In this document: piece after piece, positions 37,342 to 47,523 of the stretch | Layout: each line of letters opens with the position of its first letter | Position numbering within the stretch: the first letter of the stretch is position 1 | Assembly: GCA_947496175.1 (NCBI GenBank) | Contig: CANMBU010000003.1 | Coordinates: 836,334-900,333, forward strand | Source: an uncultured Roseovarius sp. | Lineage (GTDB): Bacteria > Pseudomonadota > Alphaproteobacteria > Rhodobacterales > Rhodobacteraceae | Reading direction: 5' to 3' | DNA length: 64,000 bases | Position numbers and translations under genes: made by a program | The notes under the pieces: generated by a model | Told to the model about the DNA's origin: nothing | Seen by the model: only the letters and a program-made list of their open reading frames with translations | Databases searched by the model: none

Positions 37342-38739
37342 TCAAAGTCGGGCGCGCAGTTCAGCAATGAAATCCTCGCCGCGTTTCTCGAAACTGTCAT
37401 ATTGATCAAAACTTGCTGCTGCCGGAGCCAATAGCACCGTGTCGCCCGGCTCTGCCTCTTGCATCGCGCGCGCAACGGCCCGCGCCATTGTCGTGCATGT
37501 CTCTGATGTTGTATTGCCCAATTGCAGAGCAAAAGCATCCGCCTCACGCCCAATGACATAAGCTTTGGTCACATTCGGCAGCCCAGGTTTTAGCCCGGCA
37601 ATGCCGCCCTCCTTTGCAAGCCCTCCACAAATCCAGCGGATGTTCTTGAACGCCAAAAGCGCCATAAGGGCCGCGTCGACATTTGTGGCCTTGCTGTCAT
37701 TAACGAAGGTGACACCGTCTTTCTCGGCCACAATCTGGCTGCGGTGCGGCAGACCGGCGAAACTGTGAAAGGCGCCTTCAATTATCCGCGGAGCCAACCC
37801 AAGTGCCCGACATGCGGCAAAAGCGGCACAGGCATTTTGGTGATTATGCACTCCAGGCAAGCCTTTGATCGGACGCAGGTCCACCGAAGCAGCCTGTCGC
37901 CCCTTGCGGTACTCCGACAAGAAACCCTTGCGGGCAAAAACCGACCAACCAGGTCCCTCCAGCTTTTCATCAACACAGACCCGGATCACCCGGTCATCGC
38001 CCGGCCCCTCAGAGAGCTGTCCGGCCAAAAAACGCCCTTCGGCCTCATCAACACCAATGATCGCGCGATCTGGTCCACCTTCGGCAAAAAGTCGGCGCTT
38101 GGCGGCGAAGTACCCGCCAAAGCCGCCATGGCGGTCCAGATGGTCAGGGCTGAGATTGGTGAACACCGCCACGTCAGGCGTGAGCGCGCGCGCGAGTTCG
38201 GTCTGATAGCTGCTGAGTTCCAGCACCACCACACCGCCATCTTCCGGCGGCTCGATATCCAGCACGCCCCGGCCAATATTCCCGGCCAGTTGCGCGGTCC
38301 GCCCCGCTTCGGTGAGCACATGGTGTATCAGCGCCGATGTCGTCGATTTGCCGTTAGAGCCGGTGACGGCGATCACACGAGGCACGGTGTCAAACCCGTC
38401 CCAATCACGCGTCGCCAAAGAACGAAAGAAAAGGCCAATGTCGTTGTCCACCGGCACACCCGCCGCTTGCGCTGCCACGACGGCCTTGTTGGGTGCGGGA
38501 TAAAGATGCGGAATGCCTGGGCTGACGATCAGTGCCGCAATGCCCTCATAATCCGATGCGCGACCGAGGGGGGCCACATCAAACCCCTCTTCATGCGCCG
38601 CTTCGCGTGCACCTGGGTTGTCGTCCCAGCAGATGGGTGTTGCCCCTCCCGCCTTGAGCGCACGCGCCGCCGAGAGCCCCGAGCGGCCCAGACCCAGCAC
38701 CGCAACTCTCTGATCTTTAAAGCCCTGCACTGCAATCAT
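37342..38739 (-). CDS. murD: UDP-N-acetylmuramoyl-L-alanine--D-glutamate ligase
   Basis: 465 residues. N-terminal Rossmann [21 protein letters not shown] loop [18 protein letters not shown], and C-terminal [15 protein letters not shown] segment ([19 protein letters not shown]). Adds D-Glu to the nucleotide precursor. The ATG overlaps the stop of the ACT-like gene by four bases (38736-38739). Confidence 0.97.
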   Translation of the reverse strand: MIAVQGFKDQRVAVLGLGRSGLSAARALKAGGATPICWDDNPGAREAAHEEGFDVAPLGRASDYEGIAALIVSPGIPHLYPAPNKAVVAAQAAGVPVDNDIGLFFRSLATRDWDGFDTVPRVIAVTGSNGKSTTSALIHHVLTEAGRTAQLAGNIGRGVLDIEPPEDGGVVVLELSSYQTELARALTPDVAVFTNLSPDHLDRHGGFGGYFAAKRRLFAEGGPDRAIIGVDEAEGRFLAGQLSEGPGDDRVIRVCVDEKLEGPGWSVFARKGFLSEYRKGRQAASVDLRPIKGLPGVHNHQNACAAFAACRALGLAPRIIEGAFHSFAGLPHRSQIVAEKDGVTFVNDSKATNVDAALMALLAFKNIRWICGGLAKEGGIAGLKPGLPNVTKAYVIGREADAFALQLGNTTSETCTTMARAVARAMQEAEPGDTVLLAPAAASFDQYDSFEKRGEDFIAELRARL

Positions 38740-39155
38740 GACGCGCCTGCCTGTGCGAGTTGACGCAAAACATCCATGGCCTGATCCGCCAATTCGGAGG
38801 GCACAAAAGCATGATCATGATGATAGGCCGCCACCATGTTGCAGGGAATATGCGCCTCGGCCAGCGCTGTCGCCACAGCCGCTGTCAGGCCCACGCCATC
38901 GAGCGCCGAATGCACCGACAGTGTGATGCGCGTCATAGGCATCTCAAGCTCAAAGCCCAGATCCCGTGCCGCAACTTCTGGCAGGATCAGCGACTGCCCC
39001 TCTTCCTCGGCAAACACGGTCAGGGCATGCGGTGCGGCCTTGGCCGCCAAGACCTTATCGTTTGCCGTGCAGAAAAACCAAGTCTCCGGGTCACGCATCG
39101 GGGCCATGCCGGCAATCATCGCGGCCGTGTCCTTGATGGGCGCGCCCGAGGTCAT
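38736..39155 (-). CDS. ACT-domain-like protein between mraY and murD
   Basis: 139 residues with the two-lobe ACT-like arrangement: an N-terminal lobe ([18 protein letters not shown]) and a C-terminal ACT core ([21 protein letters not shown], then [21 protein letters not shown]). ACT domains bind amino acids and regulate enzymes allosterically. One-base overlap with mraY (TGATG) and four-base overlap with murD place it firmly in the dcw transcript. Whether it senses a precursor amino acid such as glutamate, alanine or diaminopimelate is speculation. Confidence 0.8.
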   Translation of the reverse strand: MTSGAPIKDTAAMIAGMAPMRDPETWFFCTANDKVLAAKAAPHALTVFAEEEGQSLILPEVAARDLGFELEMPMTRITLSVHSALDGVGLTAAVATALAEAHIPCNMVAAYHHDHAFVPSELADQAMDVLRQLAQAGAS

Positions 39156-40237
39156 CAGCGCACCTTCAGCGTGGCCAGGCCGATCATCGCCAGGATGAGG
39201 GCAATGATCCAGAACCGGATCACGATCTGCGACTCAGCCCAGCCTTTCTTTTCAAAATGGTGATGGATGGGTGCCATCAGAAACACCCGCTTTCCTGTCC
39301 GCTTGAAATAGAGCACCTGAATAATCACACTGAGTGCCTCGACCACGAAAAGCCCGCCAACGATGGCCAGGACGATTTCGTGTTTCGTTGCAACTGCAAT
39401 CGCACCCAAGGCGCCGCCCAAAGCCAGAGACCCCGTGTCCCCCATAAACACAGCCGCTGGCGGTGCGTTATACCACAAAAACCCAAGACCCCCGCCAAAG
39501 AGACCGGCAACAAAGATCAGGATTTCACCAGTCCCGGGCACATAATGCACATCGAGATACTCGGTGAAGTCCACGCGCCCGACCGCATAGGCGATCACGC
39601 CCAGAGTTCCGGCTGCGATCATCACAGGCATGATGGCCAGACCGTCCAGGCCATCCGTCAAGTTCACTGCATTGGCGGACCCCACGATGACAAACATCGC
39701 AAAGGGTATGAAAAAGAAGCTGAGATTGATCAGCGTGTCTTTGAACACCGGCAGCGCAAGACGGAATTGCAGGGCCTCAGGATGGTACATGCTTGCCCAA
39801 TAGGAGGCGAGAGCGGCCACAAGGACACCAAGAGCAAGCCGCACCTTGCCCGGCGCGCCTTTAACCGTTTGCTTGGACACTTTGGCATAGTCGTCCCAAA
39901 ACCCAATGAGGCCAAAGGACAGCGTCACAAAAAGCACAAGCCAGACAAAGGGATTGTCCAGCCGCGCCCAAAACATTGTCGAGGTCAAAACCGCCCCCAC
40001 AATGAGCAATCCACCCATGGTGGGCGTACCCGACTTGGCCATATGGCTTTCAGGGCCGTCATCGCGGATGGGTTGCCCCTTGCCCTGCTTGCGGCGCAGC
40101 ACATTGATCAATGGTTTGCCGAATATGAACCCAAAAAACAAAGCTGTCAGAAACGCCCCCCCGGCCCGGAAGGTGATATAGCGAAAGAGGTTGAAAAAAT
40201 CACCGCCATCAGAAAGCGCGGTTAACCAATACAGCAT
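39155..40237 (-). CDS. mraY: Phospho-MurNAc-pentapeptide transferase
   Basis: 360 residues, ten membrane helices. Motifs: [13 protein letters not shown] (metal-binding Asp), [14 protein letters not shown] and the HHH loop [13 protein letters not shown]. Makes lipid I by transferring phospho-MurNAc-pentapeptide to undecaprenyl phosphate. Start codon abuts the murF stop. Confidence 0.98.
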   Translation of the reverse strand: MLYWLTALSDGGDFFNLFRYITFRAGGAFLTALFFGFIFGKPLINVLRRKQGKGQPIRDDGPESHMAKSGTPTMGGLLIVGAVLTSTMFWARLDNPFVWLVLFVTLSFGLIGFWDDYAKVSKQTVKGAPGKVRLALGVLVAALASYWASMYHPEALQFRLALPVFKDTLINLSFFFIPFAMFVIVGSANAVNLTDGLDGLAIMPVMIAAGTLGVIAYAVGRVDFTEYLDVHYVPGTGEILIFVAGLFGGGLGFLWYNAPPAAVFMGDTGSLALGGALGAIAVATKHEIVLAIVGGLFVVEALSVIIQVLYFKRTGKRVFLMAPIHHHFEKKGWAESQIVIRFWIIALILAMIGLATLKVR

Positions 40238-41680
40238 TTAAACATCCTCTTCTTCGCGCGTGCCGCCACGCGCCGCGCGCCTTAGTGCGGCGACCACAAG
40301 GCTGACCTTGCTGCCTTTCGAGCCTTTCACGAGGATTACATCACCTGCATCTATCAGGCGTGCTGTCCGGGTGGCCAGCTCTTCGGCGGTTTCCACCCAA
40401 ATCCCTCTTTGACGTTCCGGCAGCGCCTCATAAAGCGCGCGCATCCGTGGCCCGACACAGTGCACAATGTCAAGCGCCTGCATGGCTGGTAGATCGGCCA
40501 GTTCTGCATGCAGCGCGGTTTCTTCGACGCCAAGTTCCAGCATGTCGCCCAGCACAGCAATGCGCCGTCCGGCCGCAACACGGCCAATATCATCTTCGGG
40601 CTTGGTTTCCACTAGAACATCAAGAGACGCCTTCATAGAGGCCGGATTGGCGTTAAACGCGTCATCTATGAGCAGAATGGTCAATGTCTCATCCGCGACA
40701 TCCAGAAGAAGTGTTTCATGCGTGCCCCGCCCCGATGGCGGGTGCCAGCGCCCCAGATCCGCCACGGCCAAATCGCGATCTGCGCCCATGGCGTCCACAG
40801 CGGCCAGAACCGCAAGAGCATTCACTGCAAAATGCGCGCCGGGTGTTCCAACTTTGAAAAGCACCTGTGATCCGTCAGTTTCAGCCTTGGCCACCGTCGA
40901 CGTGCTATGCACATGCACCTCCGTCAGATGCCAGTCGACCCCACTGTTGTTTCCGAAAGAGACAACCGTCTCGGCATGACGCGCGGCGGTGTCGCCAAGA
41001 ATGGCGGCGGTGCTCACATCACCGTTGATGATCGCCGTGCCACCGGGCTCCAACCCTTCAAAGATCGACGCCTTTTCATGCGCGATGCCTTCGATATTCT
41101 CGAACGCCTCAAGATGCGCAGGTGCCACGGTGGTGACGATCGCCACATGTGGACGCGCCATACGTGAAAGCGGCGCAATCTCTCCGGGATGGTTCATGCC
41201 GATCTCGATGACGGCGAATTCGGTGTCTACGGGCATCCGCGCCAACGTCAGCGGAACACCCCAATGGTTGTTGTAACTGGCCTCTGCCGCATGCGTCCGC
41301 CCCTGCCCGGTCAGCACCGTGCGCAGCATGTCTTTGGTTGAAGTCTTACCCACCGATCCGGTCACGGCAACAACACGCGCTTCTGTCCGTGCGCGCGCAG
41401 CATGACCCAGAGCTTCCAGCGCAGGTAAAACATCTTTCACAATCAGAAGCGGCGCGTCGGGGTCCACATCCTCAGGCACATGGCTGACCAGCGCCGCTGC
41501 AGCGCCCTTGGCAAGCGCTTGCGCAACGAAATCATGCCCGTCGCGCACATCCTTGAGCGCCACGAACAAATCACCGGGCTGAAGCGTGCGCGTATCAATC
41601 GAAACACCCGAGGCCTGCCAATCCTGCGTGTTTGTTCCGCCTGTGGCCGCTGCGGCCTCGGTTGCGGCCCAGAGGCTCAT
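40238..41680 (-). CDS. murF: UDP-MurNAc-tripeptide--D-alanyl-D-alanine ligase
   Basis: 480 residues. Mur ligase fold: ATP loop AVTGSVGKTSTKDMLRT, IEIGMNHPGEIAPLSRMARP and the C-terminal DAFNANPASMKASLD segment. Adds the D-Ala-D-Ala dipeptide from Ddl. Four-base overlap with the murE stop (41677-41680). Confidence 0.97.
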   Translation of the reverse strand: MSLWAATEAAAATGGTNTQDWQASGVSIDTRTLQPGDLFVALKDVRDGHDFVAQALAKGAAAALVSHVPEDVDPDAPLLIVKDVLPALEALGHAARARTEARVVAVTGSVGKTSTKDMLRTVLTGQGRTHAAEASYNNHWGVPLTLARMPVDTEFAVIEIGMNHPGEIAPLSRMARPHVAIVTTVAPAHLEAFENIEGIAHEKASIFEGLEPGGTAIINGDVSTAAILGDTAARHAETVVSFGNNSGVDWHLTEVHVHSTSTVAKAETDGSQVLFKVGTPGAHFAVNALAVLAAVDAMGADRDLAVADLGRWHPPSGRGTHETLLLDVADETLTILLIDDAFNANPASMKASLDVLVETKPEDDIGRVAAGRRIAVLGDMLELGVEETALHAELADLPAMQALDIVHCVGPRMRALYEALPERQRGIWVETAEELATRTARLIDAGDVILVKGSKGSKVSLVVAALRRAARGGTREEEDV

Positions 41681-43179
41681 ACGCCCAGCCCGTCAAGTGC
41701 GGCGACAGCCACGCTTGCCTGTTCGCAATCATCGAATGGCAGGGTGTCATCGCCGACGACCTGCCCCGTTTCATGCCCTTTGCCGCAAATCAAAAGCGCA
41801 TCGCCCGGCCCAAGCGCATCAACGCCGCGCAGGATCGCTTCGGCACGGTCGCCCACTTCCATCGCGTGAATACTTGCGCCGGCCTCAGTGACGCCTTCCA
41901 TCACGGCGGCGCGGATCAGGGCGGGGTCCTCTGATCGTGGGTTGTCATCGGTGACAATCACCTGATCGGCATGTTTTGCCGCGGCACTCCCCATCAAGGG
42001 GCGCTTGCCCTGATCACGATCCCCGCCTGCCCCCACAATCGCTACAAGCCGACCCAGAACATGCGGGCGCAACGCCTGAAGTGCGGTGGCCACGGCATCG
42101 GGCGTATGGGCATAGTCAACAAACACCGCCGCGCCGTTTTTGCGCGTGGCCGCAAGCTGCATCCGCCCCCGGACCGTGTCCATACGCGGCAAGGTGTTGA
42201 ACACCAGGTCAGGATCAGCCCCCGCCGCAATCGCAAGCCCTGCGGCCATCAGCACGTTGTCCGTTTGGAACCCGCCGATCAGGTTGACCTCGGCCTGATG
42301 CACCTGCCCACGCCAGTCAAAGCGCAGTGTTTGTCCCGTAGGAGAAAACCGCCGGTCCAGAATGCGTAGGTCCGCACCTTCTGCCGACCCGATGCGCATC
42401 ACATCCTGTCCGCGGCGCTTGGCCACCTCAATCATGTCCGTGCCGCGCGGGTCGTCTATGTTGATGACCGCTGTCCCGTCTTCAGGCAGCACGCGAGAGA
42501 AAAGCCCCGCCTTGGCCTCAAAATACGCTTCAAACGTCTTGTGGTAGTCCAGATGGTCTTGGCTGAGATTTGTAAACCCGGCGGCAGACAGCCGCACCCC
42601 ATCAAGCCTGCGCTGTTCCAAGCCGTGGCTGGAGGCCTCCATCGCGGCGTGGGTGATGTCATGCATCGCCGCCCCTGCCAGGGCGCGGTGCAGCGTGATC
42701 GGCTCAGGCGTGGTATGAGCCAGCGGCGCTTCCCATGCGCCCTCAACACCCGTCGTGCCCAGATTGACCGCCTCCAATCCCAGCGCGATCCAGATTTGTC
42801 TTGTGAAATTCGCCACCGAGGTTTTGCCATTGGTGCCGGTCACCGCCACCATGGTCTCGGGCTGTTCTTCGAACCAGAGTGCAGCGGCGAAGGCGAGCGT
42901 CTGGCGCGGGTCTTCGGCAATGATCAGCGCGGCGTCGCTTTCGGCAAGCTCTGCTTCGGCAATACGCGCGCCTTCGGGGTCCGTCAGGATCGCGCCCGCC
43001 CCCATGCGCAGCGCGTAGGTGATGAACTCACCGCCATGCACGCGACTTCCCGGCAGAGCCGCGAAAAGATAGCCGTCTTTGACCTCGCGGCTGTCAACAG
43101 CAAGCCCGGTGACATCCGCGCGCCGCCCTTGCTGCGCCGTTAGTCCCAGATCCGCCAAGGATTTTGTCTGCCCCACCAC
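41677..43179 (-). CDS. murE: UDP-MurNAc-L-Ala-D-Glu--meso-diaminopimelate ligase
   Basis: 500 residues from a GTG start. ATP loop AVTGTNGKTSVANFTRQ. The specificity motif DNPR (TDDNPRSEDPALIR) indicates meso-diaminopimelate rather than lysine. Adds the third stem residue. GAGG-type Shine-Dalgarno upstream; 28-base gap after ftsI. Confidence 0.97.
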   Translation of the reverse strand: MVGQTKSLADLGLTAQQGRRADVTGLAVDSREVKDGYLFAALPGSRVHGGEFITYALRMGAGAILTDPEGARIAEAELAESDAALIIAEDPRQTLAFAAALWFEEQPETMVAVTGTNGKTSVANFTRQIWIALGLEAVNLGTTGVEGAWEAPLAHTTPEPITLHRALAGAAMHDITHAAMEASSHGLEQRRLDGVRLSAAGFTNLSQDHLDYHKTFEAYFEAKAGLFSRVLPEDGTAVINIDDPRGTDMIEVAKRRGQDVMRIGSAEGADLRILDRRFSPTGQTLRFDWRGQVHQAEVNLIGGFQTDNVLMAAGLAIAAGADPDLVFNTLPRMDTVRGRMQLAATRKNGAAVFVDYAHTPDAVATALQALRPHVLGRLVAIVGAGGDRDQGKRPLMGSAAAKHADQVIVTDDNPRSEDPALIRAAVMEGVTEAGASIHAMEVGDRAEAILRGVDALGPGDALLICGKGHETGQVVGDDTLPFDDCEQASVAVAALDGLGV

Positions 43180-43207
43180 CTCTGTCCAGCCTTAATCCAG
43201 CCTGTAT

Positions 43208-44998
43208 TTATTGGGATACCCCCGATGTCAGCCTTATACCGTCTATTGCGGCAGGTTCAAACGCAGGCCGCAACCCCAAAAGAGGCGCAACACGTCGAAT
43301 GATCTCTGCGGCCACCGGCACAGCCGTCCAACCTGCTGTTCTTCGGGGTTCATCGCCAGATGTTTCCACCGGTTCATCCAGAGTAACAACCAGCACATAT
43401 TCCGGGTTGGACGCAGGAAAGACGCTGGCAAACGTGGCCAGAACTTTCTCGTCATAATACCCGCCTGTGGGTTTCGGTTTATCCGCCGTGCCAGTTTTAC
43501 CAGCCACCTCATACCCTGGCACCTCGCCGAAAGAGGCCGTCCCGCCCCCAACCACCTCACGCAGCATCGCCAATGTGCGATCCGCCGCCGTCTTGGACAT
43601 GATCTGAGGTCCGCGTTGATTGCGCGGCTGCTTGAGCAAGGTTGGCTTCACCAAGAACCCGCCATTGGCCAGCGTGGCATATCCGGCGGCCAAATGCATC
43701 GGGCTTGTGGACATGCCATGGCCATAGGCCACAGTCATGGTCGACAGCTCAGACCATTTGGGCGGCAGCAAAGGCTCACCGCCTTTCGCCTCGACAATCT
43801 CAATCGGCGTGGCCTCGAACAGGCCCAGGGATTTCAGAAACGCTTGCTGACGCTGGGCGCCGATCATCTGTGCAATACGCGCAGTGCCGATATTGGAAGA
43901 TTTCACCATCACATCGGTCACCGACAATTCGGAGCCATAGTTCCGGAAATCACGGATTCTGTGCTTGCCCCACCGCAGCGGTCCTTTTGTATCGATAATA
44001 GTCGACGGGTTCACAAGGCGCAGGTCAAGCGCTTGCGCAACTGTGAAACTTTTGAACACCGAGCCCAGCTCATACACCCCCTGCACGGCGCGATTGAAAA
44101 GCGGGCTGTCTTCGGGGTTGCCCTCCGTCGGAGGGCGCGGACGGTCATTGGGGTCGAAATCCGGCAAACTCGCAACCGCCAGAACCTCACCCGTCTCAAC
44201 CTTCATCAGAACTGCCGCTGCGCCCTTGGCATTCATCAACATCATGCCACCCTGCAACACACGCTCCAAAGCGGATTGCACCGACAGATCGAGCGAAAGC
44301 GTGAGCGGCTCATGCCCTTGGGCAGGGTCACGCAGCCGATCATCGAAATACTTTTCAACCCCTGCTACGCCGATCACTTCGGCCGCATGCACCCCTTCCC
44401 GGCCAAAGCTCGCACCGCCCATGATATGGGCCGCCAAACGTCCATTGGGGTAAAGCCGCATCTCGCGCGGACCAAAGAGAAGCCCAGGCTCACCGATATC
44501 ATGCACCGCCTGAACTTGCTCAGGACTGAGCTTCTTTTTTACCCATAAGAACTTGCGCTTGCCGGTGAAATCCTTGAGCAACCGTTCTTCTTTGAGATCC
44601 GGAAACAAGGCCACCAACTCCTTGGCCGCGCGCTCCGGCTCGACCATCTGCTGAGGCTGTGCATACAGGCTATGTGTTTCAAAATTCGTTGCAAGAATGC
44701 GACCATGGCGATCCACAATATCAGCCCGCTGCGCCAAAATTTCAGCCCCCGCAACACCAGCCCGCGGCTCGACCGGTTCAGATTGTGCCATGACGCCCAT
44801 CCGGGCGCCGATGACAAGGAATGCAAGCGTGAAGAACACCCCCATAACCAAGAGCCGCCCCTCAGCACGCTGACGTGCCTGATCGCGCATTTCTTCGTGA
44901 CGAAGACGGATGTTTTCGCGCTCAATAGCATCGGGGTTTTGCCCAGCATCCCGGGCTTTCAGGATTTGGGCCAGAGGGCGCAACGGGGTCCGGATCAT
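43208..44998 (-). CDS. ftsI: Septal peptidoglycan transpeptidase FtsI (PBP3)
   Basis: 596 residues. One N-terminal membrane helix (LLVMGVFFTLAFLVIGARMG), a pedestal domain, then the transpeptidase domain with the SxxK nucleophile in GSVFKSF, the SxN motif in VKSSNIG and KTGTAD. Cross-links septal peptidoglycan with FtsW. ATGA overlap with ftsL (44995-44998). Confidence 0.97.
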   Translation of the reverse strand: MIRTPLRPLAQILKARDAGQNPDAIERENIRLRHEEMRDQARQRAEGRLLVMGVFFTLAFLVIGARMGVMAQSEPVEPRAGVAGAEILAQRADIVDRHGRILATNFETHSLYAQPQQMVEPERAAKELVALFPDLKEERLLKDFTGKRKFLWVKKKLSPEQVQAVHDIGEPGLLFGPREMRLYPNGRLAAHIMGGASFGREGVHAAEVIGVAGVEKYFDDRLRDPAQGHEPLTLSLDLSVQSALERVLQGGMMLMNAKGAAAVLMKVETGEVLAVASLPDFDPNDRPRPPTEGNPEDSPLFNRAVQGVYELGSVFKSFTVAQALDLRLVNPSTIIDTKGPLRWGKHRIRDFRNYGSELSVTDVMVKSSNIGTARIAQMIGAQRQQAFLKSLGLFEATPIEIVEAKGGEPLLPPKWSELSTMTVAYGHGMSTSPMHLAAGYATLANGGFLVKPTLLKQPRNQRGPQIMSKTAADRTLAMLREVVGGGTASFGEVPGYEVAGKTGTADKPKPTGGYYDEKVLATFASVFPASNPEYVLVVTLDEPVETSGDEPRRTAGWTAVPVAAEIIRRVAPLLGLRPAFEPAAIDGIRLTSGVSQ

Positions 44999-45342
44999 TG
45001 ATCTGCCTCCCGCTCCATCACCTCAACCGTGCTCCAGATATCCAGCGGCTCTTCCACACGCGGGAATGACACCTGATCAACCTTGCCAAACTGGTTGGGC
45101 TGTAGCGGCAATAGCCCTAGCCGCTTGAAATTGATCTCCGCCAGGTCCCGCAACCGTTCAGGCCGGTTCAGATAGGCCCATTCGGCGTTGAGAAAGCGTA
45201 ACCGCTCTCGCGCCGCGGTAATCTGCTGTTGCACCTCTACCGAGCGTGCCTGTGCCTCTTGCGTCTCATAATTTTCACGGTACGCCCAAAAAGCCAGGCC
45301 AATGACCAAAAGAGAGGTTATTATATAATAAAAAGAGCGCAT
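44995..45342 (-). CDS. ftsL: Cell division protein FtsL
   Basis: 115 residues: short cytoplasmic start, one membrane helix (FYYIITSLLVIGLAFWAY), then a coiled coil (TQEAQARSVEVQQQITAARE and RLRFLNAEWAYLNRPERLRD). Forms the FtsQLB complex that activates FtsWI. One-base overlap with the rsmH stop (TAATG). Confidence 0.92.
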   Translation of the reverse strand: MRSFYYIITSLLVIGLAFWAYRENYETQEAQARSVEVQQQITAARERLRFLNAEWAYLNRPERLRDLAEINFKRLGLLPLQPNQFGKVDQVSFPRVEEPLDIWSTVEVMEREADQ

Positions 45343-46325
45343 TAGCGTCTTCCTTTCACAGTCGGCATTCCAATAGAGGCCCGATCCACCGGGCGCGCCG
45401 GTGCGTCGGTTCGTGTGGCCACACGTAGCTTCGCACTACGCGCGCGGGGATTTAAGGCAAGCTCATCCTCATCAGGCGCAACGGCCTTGCGGGAGCTTTG
45501 TGTGAACTGAGGCGCTTCCCGAGAGATCTCCGGCGCGTGCCGACTGCCCTGCCCCGTGGATCCCGTCTTGATCTGCAAGAACCGCTTCACCATGCGGTCT
45601 TCAATCGAATGAAACGTGACCACCGCCAGATGCCCTCCTGGCTTCAACGCACGCTCTGCCGCCTCCAGCCCGTCGACCAGCTCGCCATATTCGTCATTCA
45701 CTGCGATACGAATGGCCTGAAAGCTGCGCGTCGCTGGATGGGCCTGACCCGGCTTGGCGCGCGGCAAAGCGCCCTCGATAATCTCTGCCAGTTGCAGTGT
45801 TGTGACAATCGGCACGTCCGCCCGCTTGGTGACAATTGCGCGGGCAATGCGGCGACTGGCACGTTCTTCGCCGTAAAGATAAAGGATATCAGCCAAAACA
45901 GCCTCATCCACAGTGTTGACCAACTCCGCCGCGCTTGGCCCTTCCTGGCTCATGCGCATATCAAGCGGGCCGTCCTTCATAAAAGAAAACCCACGCTGCG
46001 CCTGATCGAGCTGCATGGATGACACGCCCAGATCGAGCACAACACCATCAAGGGACTGCGCGTGGCGGTCCAGTACGGAGAAGACACCCTGCACCAAAGT
46101 GATCCGGTCGCCATAGGCCGCAGCCCAGCTTTGCGCCAAGTCCATCGCAAGCGGATCACGATCCAGACCGGTCACATGCTCCGCGCCAGCGTCCAGCAAG
46201 GCGCGTGTGTATCCACCCGCACCCAACGTGCCATCAAGCCATCGGCCAGAAACCGGAGAAACAGCCGCAACAAGCGGCCCAATAAGCACAGGAATATGAG
46301 GGGACATCGCGGCAGCACTCCCCAT
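45342..46325 (-). CDS. rsmH: 16S rRNA (cytosine-1402 N4) methyltransferase
   Basis: 327 residues from ATG 46325; an ATG at 46307 also has a good Shine-Dalgarno and is possible. SAM-binding loop [17 protein letters not shown], then [20 protein letters not shown] and [16 protein letters not shown]. Methylates the ribosomal P-site nucleotide C1402. Second gene of the dcw cluster, three bases after mraZ. Confidence 0.97.
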   Translation of the reverse strand: MGSAAAMSPHIPVLIGPLVAAVSPVSGRWLDGTLGAGGYTRALLDAGAEHVTGLDRDPLAMDLAQSWAAAYGDRITLVQGVFSVLDRHAQSLDGVVLDLGVSSMQLDQAQRGFSFMKDGPLDMRMSQEGPSAAELVNTVDEAVLADILYLYGEERASRRIARAIVTKRADVPIVTTLQLAEIIEGALPRAKPGQAHPATRSFQAIRIAVNDEYGELVDGLEAAERALKPGGHLAVVTFHSIEDRMVKRFLQIKTGSTGQGSRHAPEISREAPQFTQSSRKAVAPDEDELALNPRARSAKLRVATRTDAPARPVDRASIGMPTVKGRR

Positions 46326-46328
46326 CGC

Positions 46329-46832
46329 TCAATCCTCGCCCGGTGGGTAAACCAGAGTGAGCGGGTCAAAGTCATCTGACTGCTCGGACAGCCAGGCCTC
46401 CAACTCGGCACCCTCCGTGCCCTCATAGGTGTCGGCATTCCAAATCTCGAAATACTCGCCCATGGCGACCATCGTTGCCTCGCCGTCCAGCCCAATCTGC
46501 TGGCGCAAACGCTGCGGCAGAACAATCCGGCCGTCTTTGTCAATTTCGGTATCCCAGGATTTACCCAGGATCATCTTGCTGGCACGTTTACGCGCCTCGG
46601 ACCCGCGCGGCATGGCACGGATATCAGCCTCGATCTCGGCCATCGCCTCAATCGTGTAGGCCTGCAAACAGTTCTTGAGATGGGGGCCGTGCAACACAAC
46701 CATCCGCGGCAAGGAAATCTCTGGGCAACGCGGGTCGCCATCGGCCAGCACAGCGCGAAAATCGGCAGGGATCGACATCCGACCCTTGCCGTCAACCTTT
46801 TGGTTGAACTCGCCTCTGAAGCTCAGCGTCAC
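46329..46832 (-). CDS. mraZ: Transcriptional regulator MraZ
   Basis: 167 residues from a GTG start. Two swapped-hairpin AbrB-like repeats with DxxxR motifs: VDGKGRMSIPADFR and IDKDGRIVLPQRLR. MraZ is the first gene of dcw clusters and represses its own promoter in other bacteria. The region upstream is long and AT-rich; I could not identify the repeated MraZ-binding boxes with confidence. Confidence 0.95.
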   Translation of the reverse strand: MTLSFRGEFNQKVDGKGRMSIPADFRAVLADGDPRCPEISLPRMVVLHGPHLKNCLQAYTIEAMAEIEADIRAMPRGSEARKRASKMILGKSWDTEIDKDGRIVLPQRLRQQIGLDGEATMVAMGEYFEIWNADTYEGTEGAELEAWLSEQSDDFDPLTLVYPPGED

Positions 46833-47486
46833 TGCGCGCCTGCCCTCTTTGTCTGCCCCCGCGTTTCAATTTTTGACCCCTGGAAACGAAACGACGGATT
46901 GAGCTGCTGCCACTGCCCAATCCGCCGCCCTCGTCCCGCTTTGCGGGGTGTCCAGCTGCGCGCGCCACCTGGGGGGATGTCTGCTCGCCCGCGCGCCGGA
47001 TCTCTCGTTTTGATGAAGCGGGTGCCTGTATGAAACCTGACTTGGAATTTTTCGGGGTTCTAAGTGCCCCTCTTATCCCGTCCTCATCGTGCAAGCAGTA
47101 ATACATGGTACTTTGTGGAACTCAATAAAAATCTACCCAATCACCTACTGAATATGGGTTTTGCCACCCCTTGAAAACAATATCTTGTGTAAAAGCTGCA
47201 CGAAATATCACATAACTTGGGGTAATTCTGCGTTATAAACACAATATATAGTGTGTAATTTCCTTACCTAAAAATTCCCATATTTTCCCGAATATTTCTT
47301 GTAACACCGCAGTCGGAACGAGACCAAAACAAGAACATTTTGATTTAACGGCAAAAAATCATACGAAGTTCCACAAGTGATTCGCATCAGATCAGCGAAG
47401 ATCCCATGATTTCCCGGCGCAACCACCACTTGGTTCCAGGCAATCCCATCCAAAAGGGGAATTCAGTCGCAAAATGTCTAAAAACA
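46833..47486 (-). promoter_or_regulatory. Long upstream region of the dcw cluster, with palindrome
   Basis: About 650 bases without a supported gene. 47100-47470 is clearly richer in A/T than the flanks and probably holds the dcw promoter. A near-perfect 18-base palindrome (ACACAATATATAGTGTGT, 47239-47256, one mismatched pair) looks like an operator. TTGTGGAACT (47113-47122) recurs inverted at 47367-47376, and a GANTC site (GATTC) lies at 47379-47383. I checked for RNase P RNA and tRNA signatures and saw none. A 104-codon frame at 46792-47106 is probably spurious. Confidence 0.4.
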
Positions 47487-47523
47487 GGGTGCGTTAGCCC
47501 CTGCAAACGGAGGGCTTACGCCC
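47487..47523 (-). terminator. Rho-independent terminator at the end of the dmdA operon
   Basis: On the minus strand GGGGCGTAAGCCC pairs with GGGCTAACGCACCC (one bulged base, one mismatch) across an 11-base loop, followed by TGTTTTTAG. It overlaps the end of the ridA-like frame and ends the minus-strand run that begins at 52784. Confidence 0.8.

Noticed and set aside
37744-38763. 339-codon plus-strand frame across murD
   Set aside because: Shadow of murD; no similarity and no ribosome site.
43211-44548. 445-codon plus-strand frame across ftsI
   Set aside because: Shadow of ftsI; residue composition rich in Arg and His as expected from the complement of a GC-rich gene.
46792-47106. 104-codon frame upstream of mraZ
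   Set aside because: Overlaps the mraZ start and reads as low-complexity Arg/Gly; no Shine-Dalgarno or family pattern.
46833-47515. RNase P RNA or tRNA in the long gap before mraZ
   Set aside because: The universally conserved RNase P and tRNA T-loop strings were not found on either strand.
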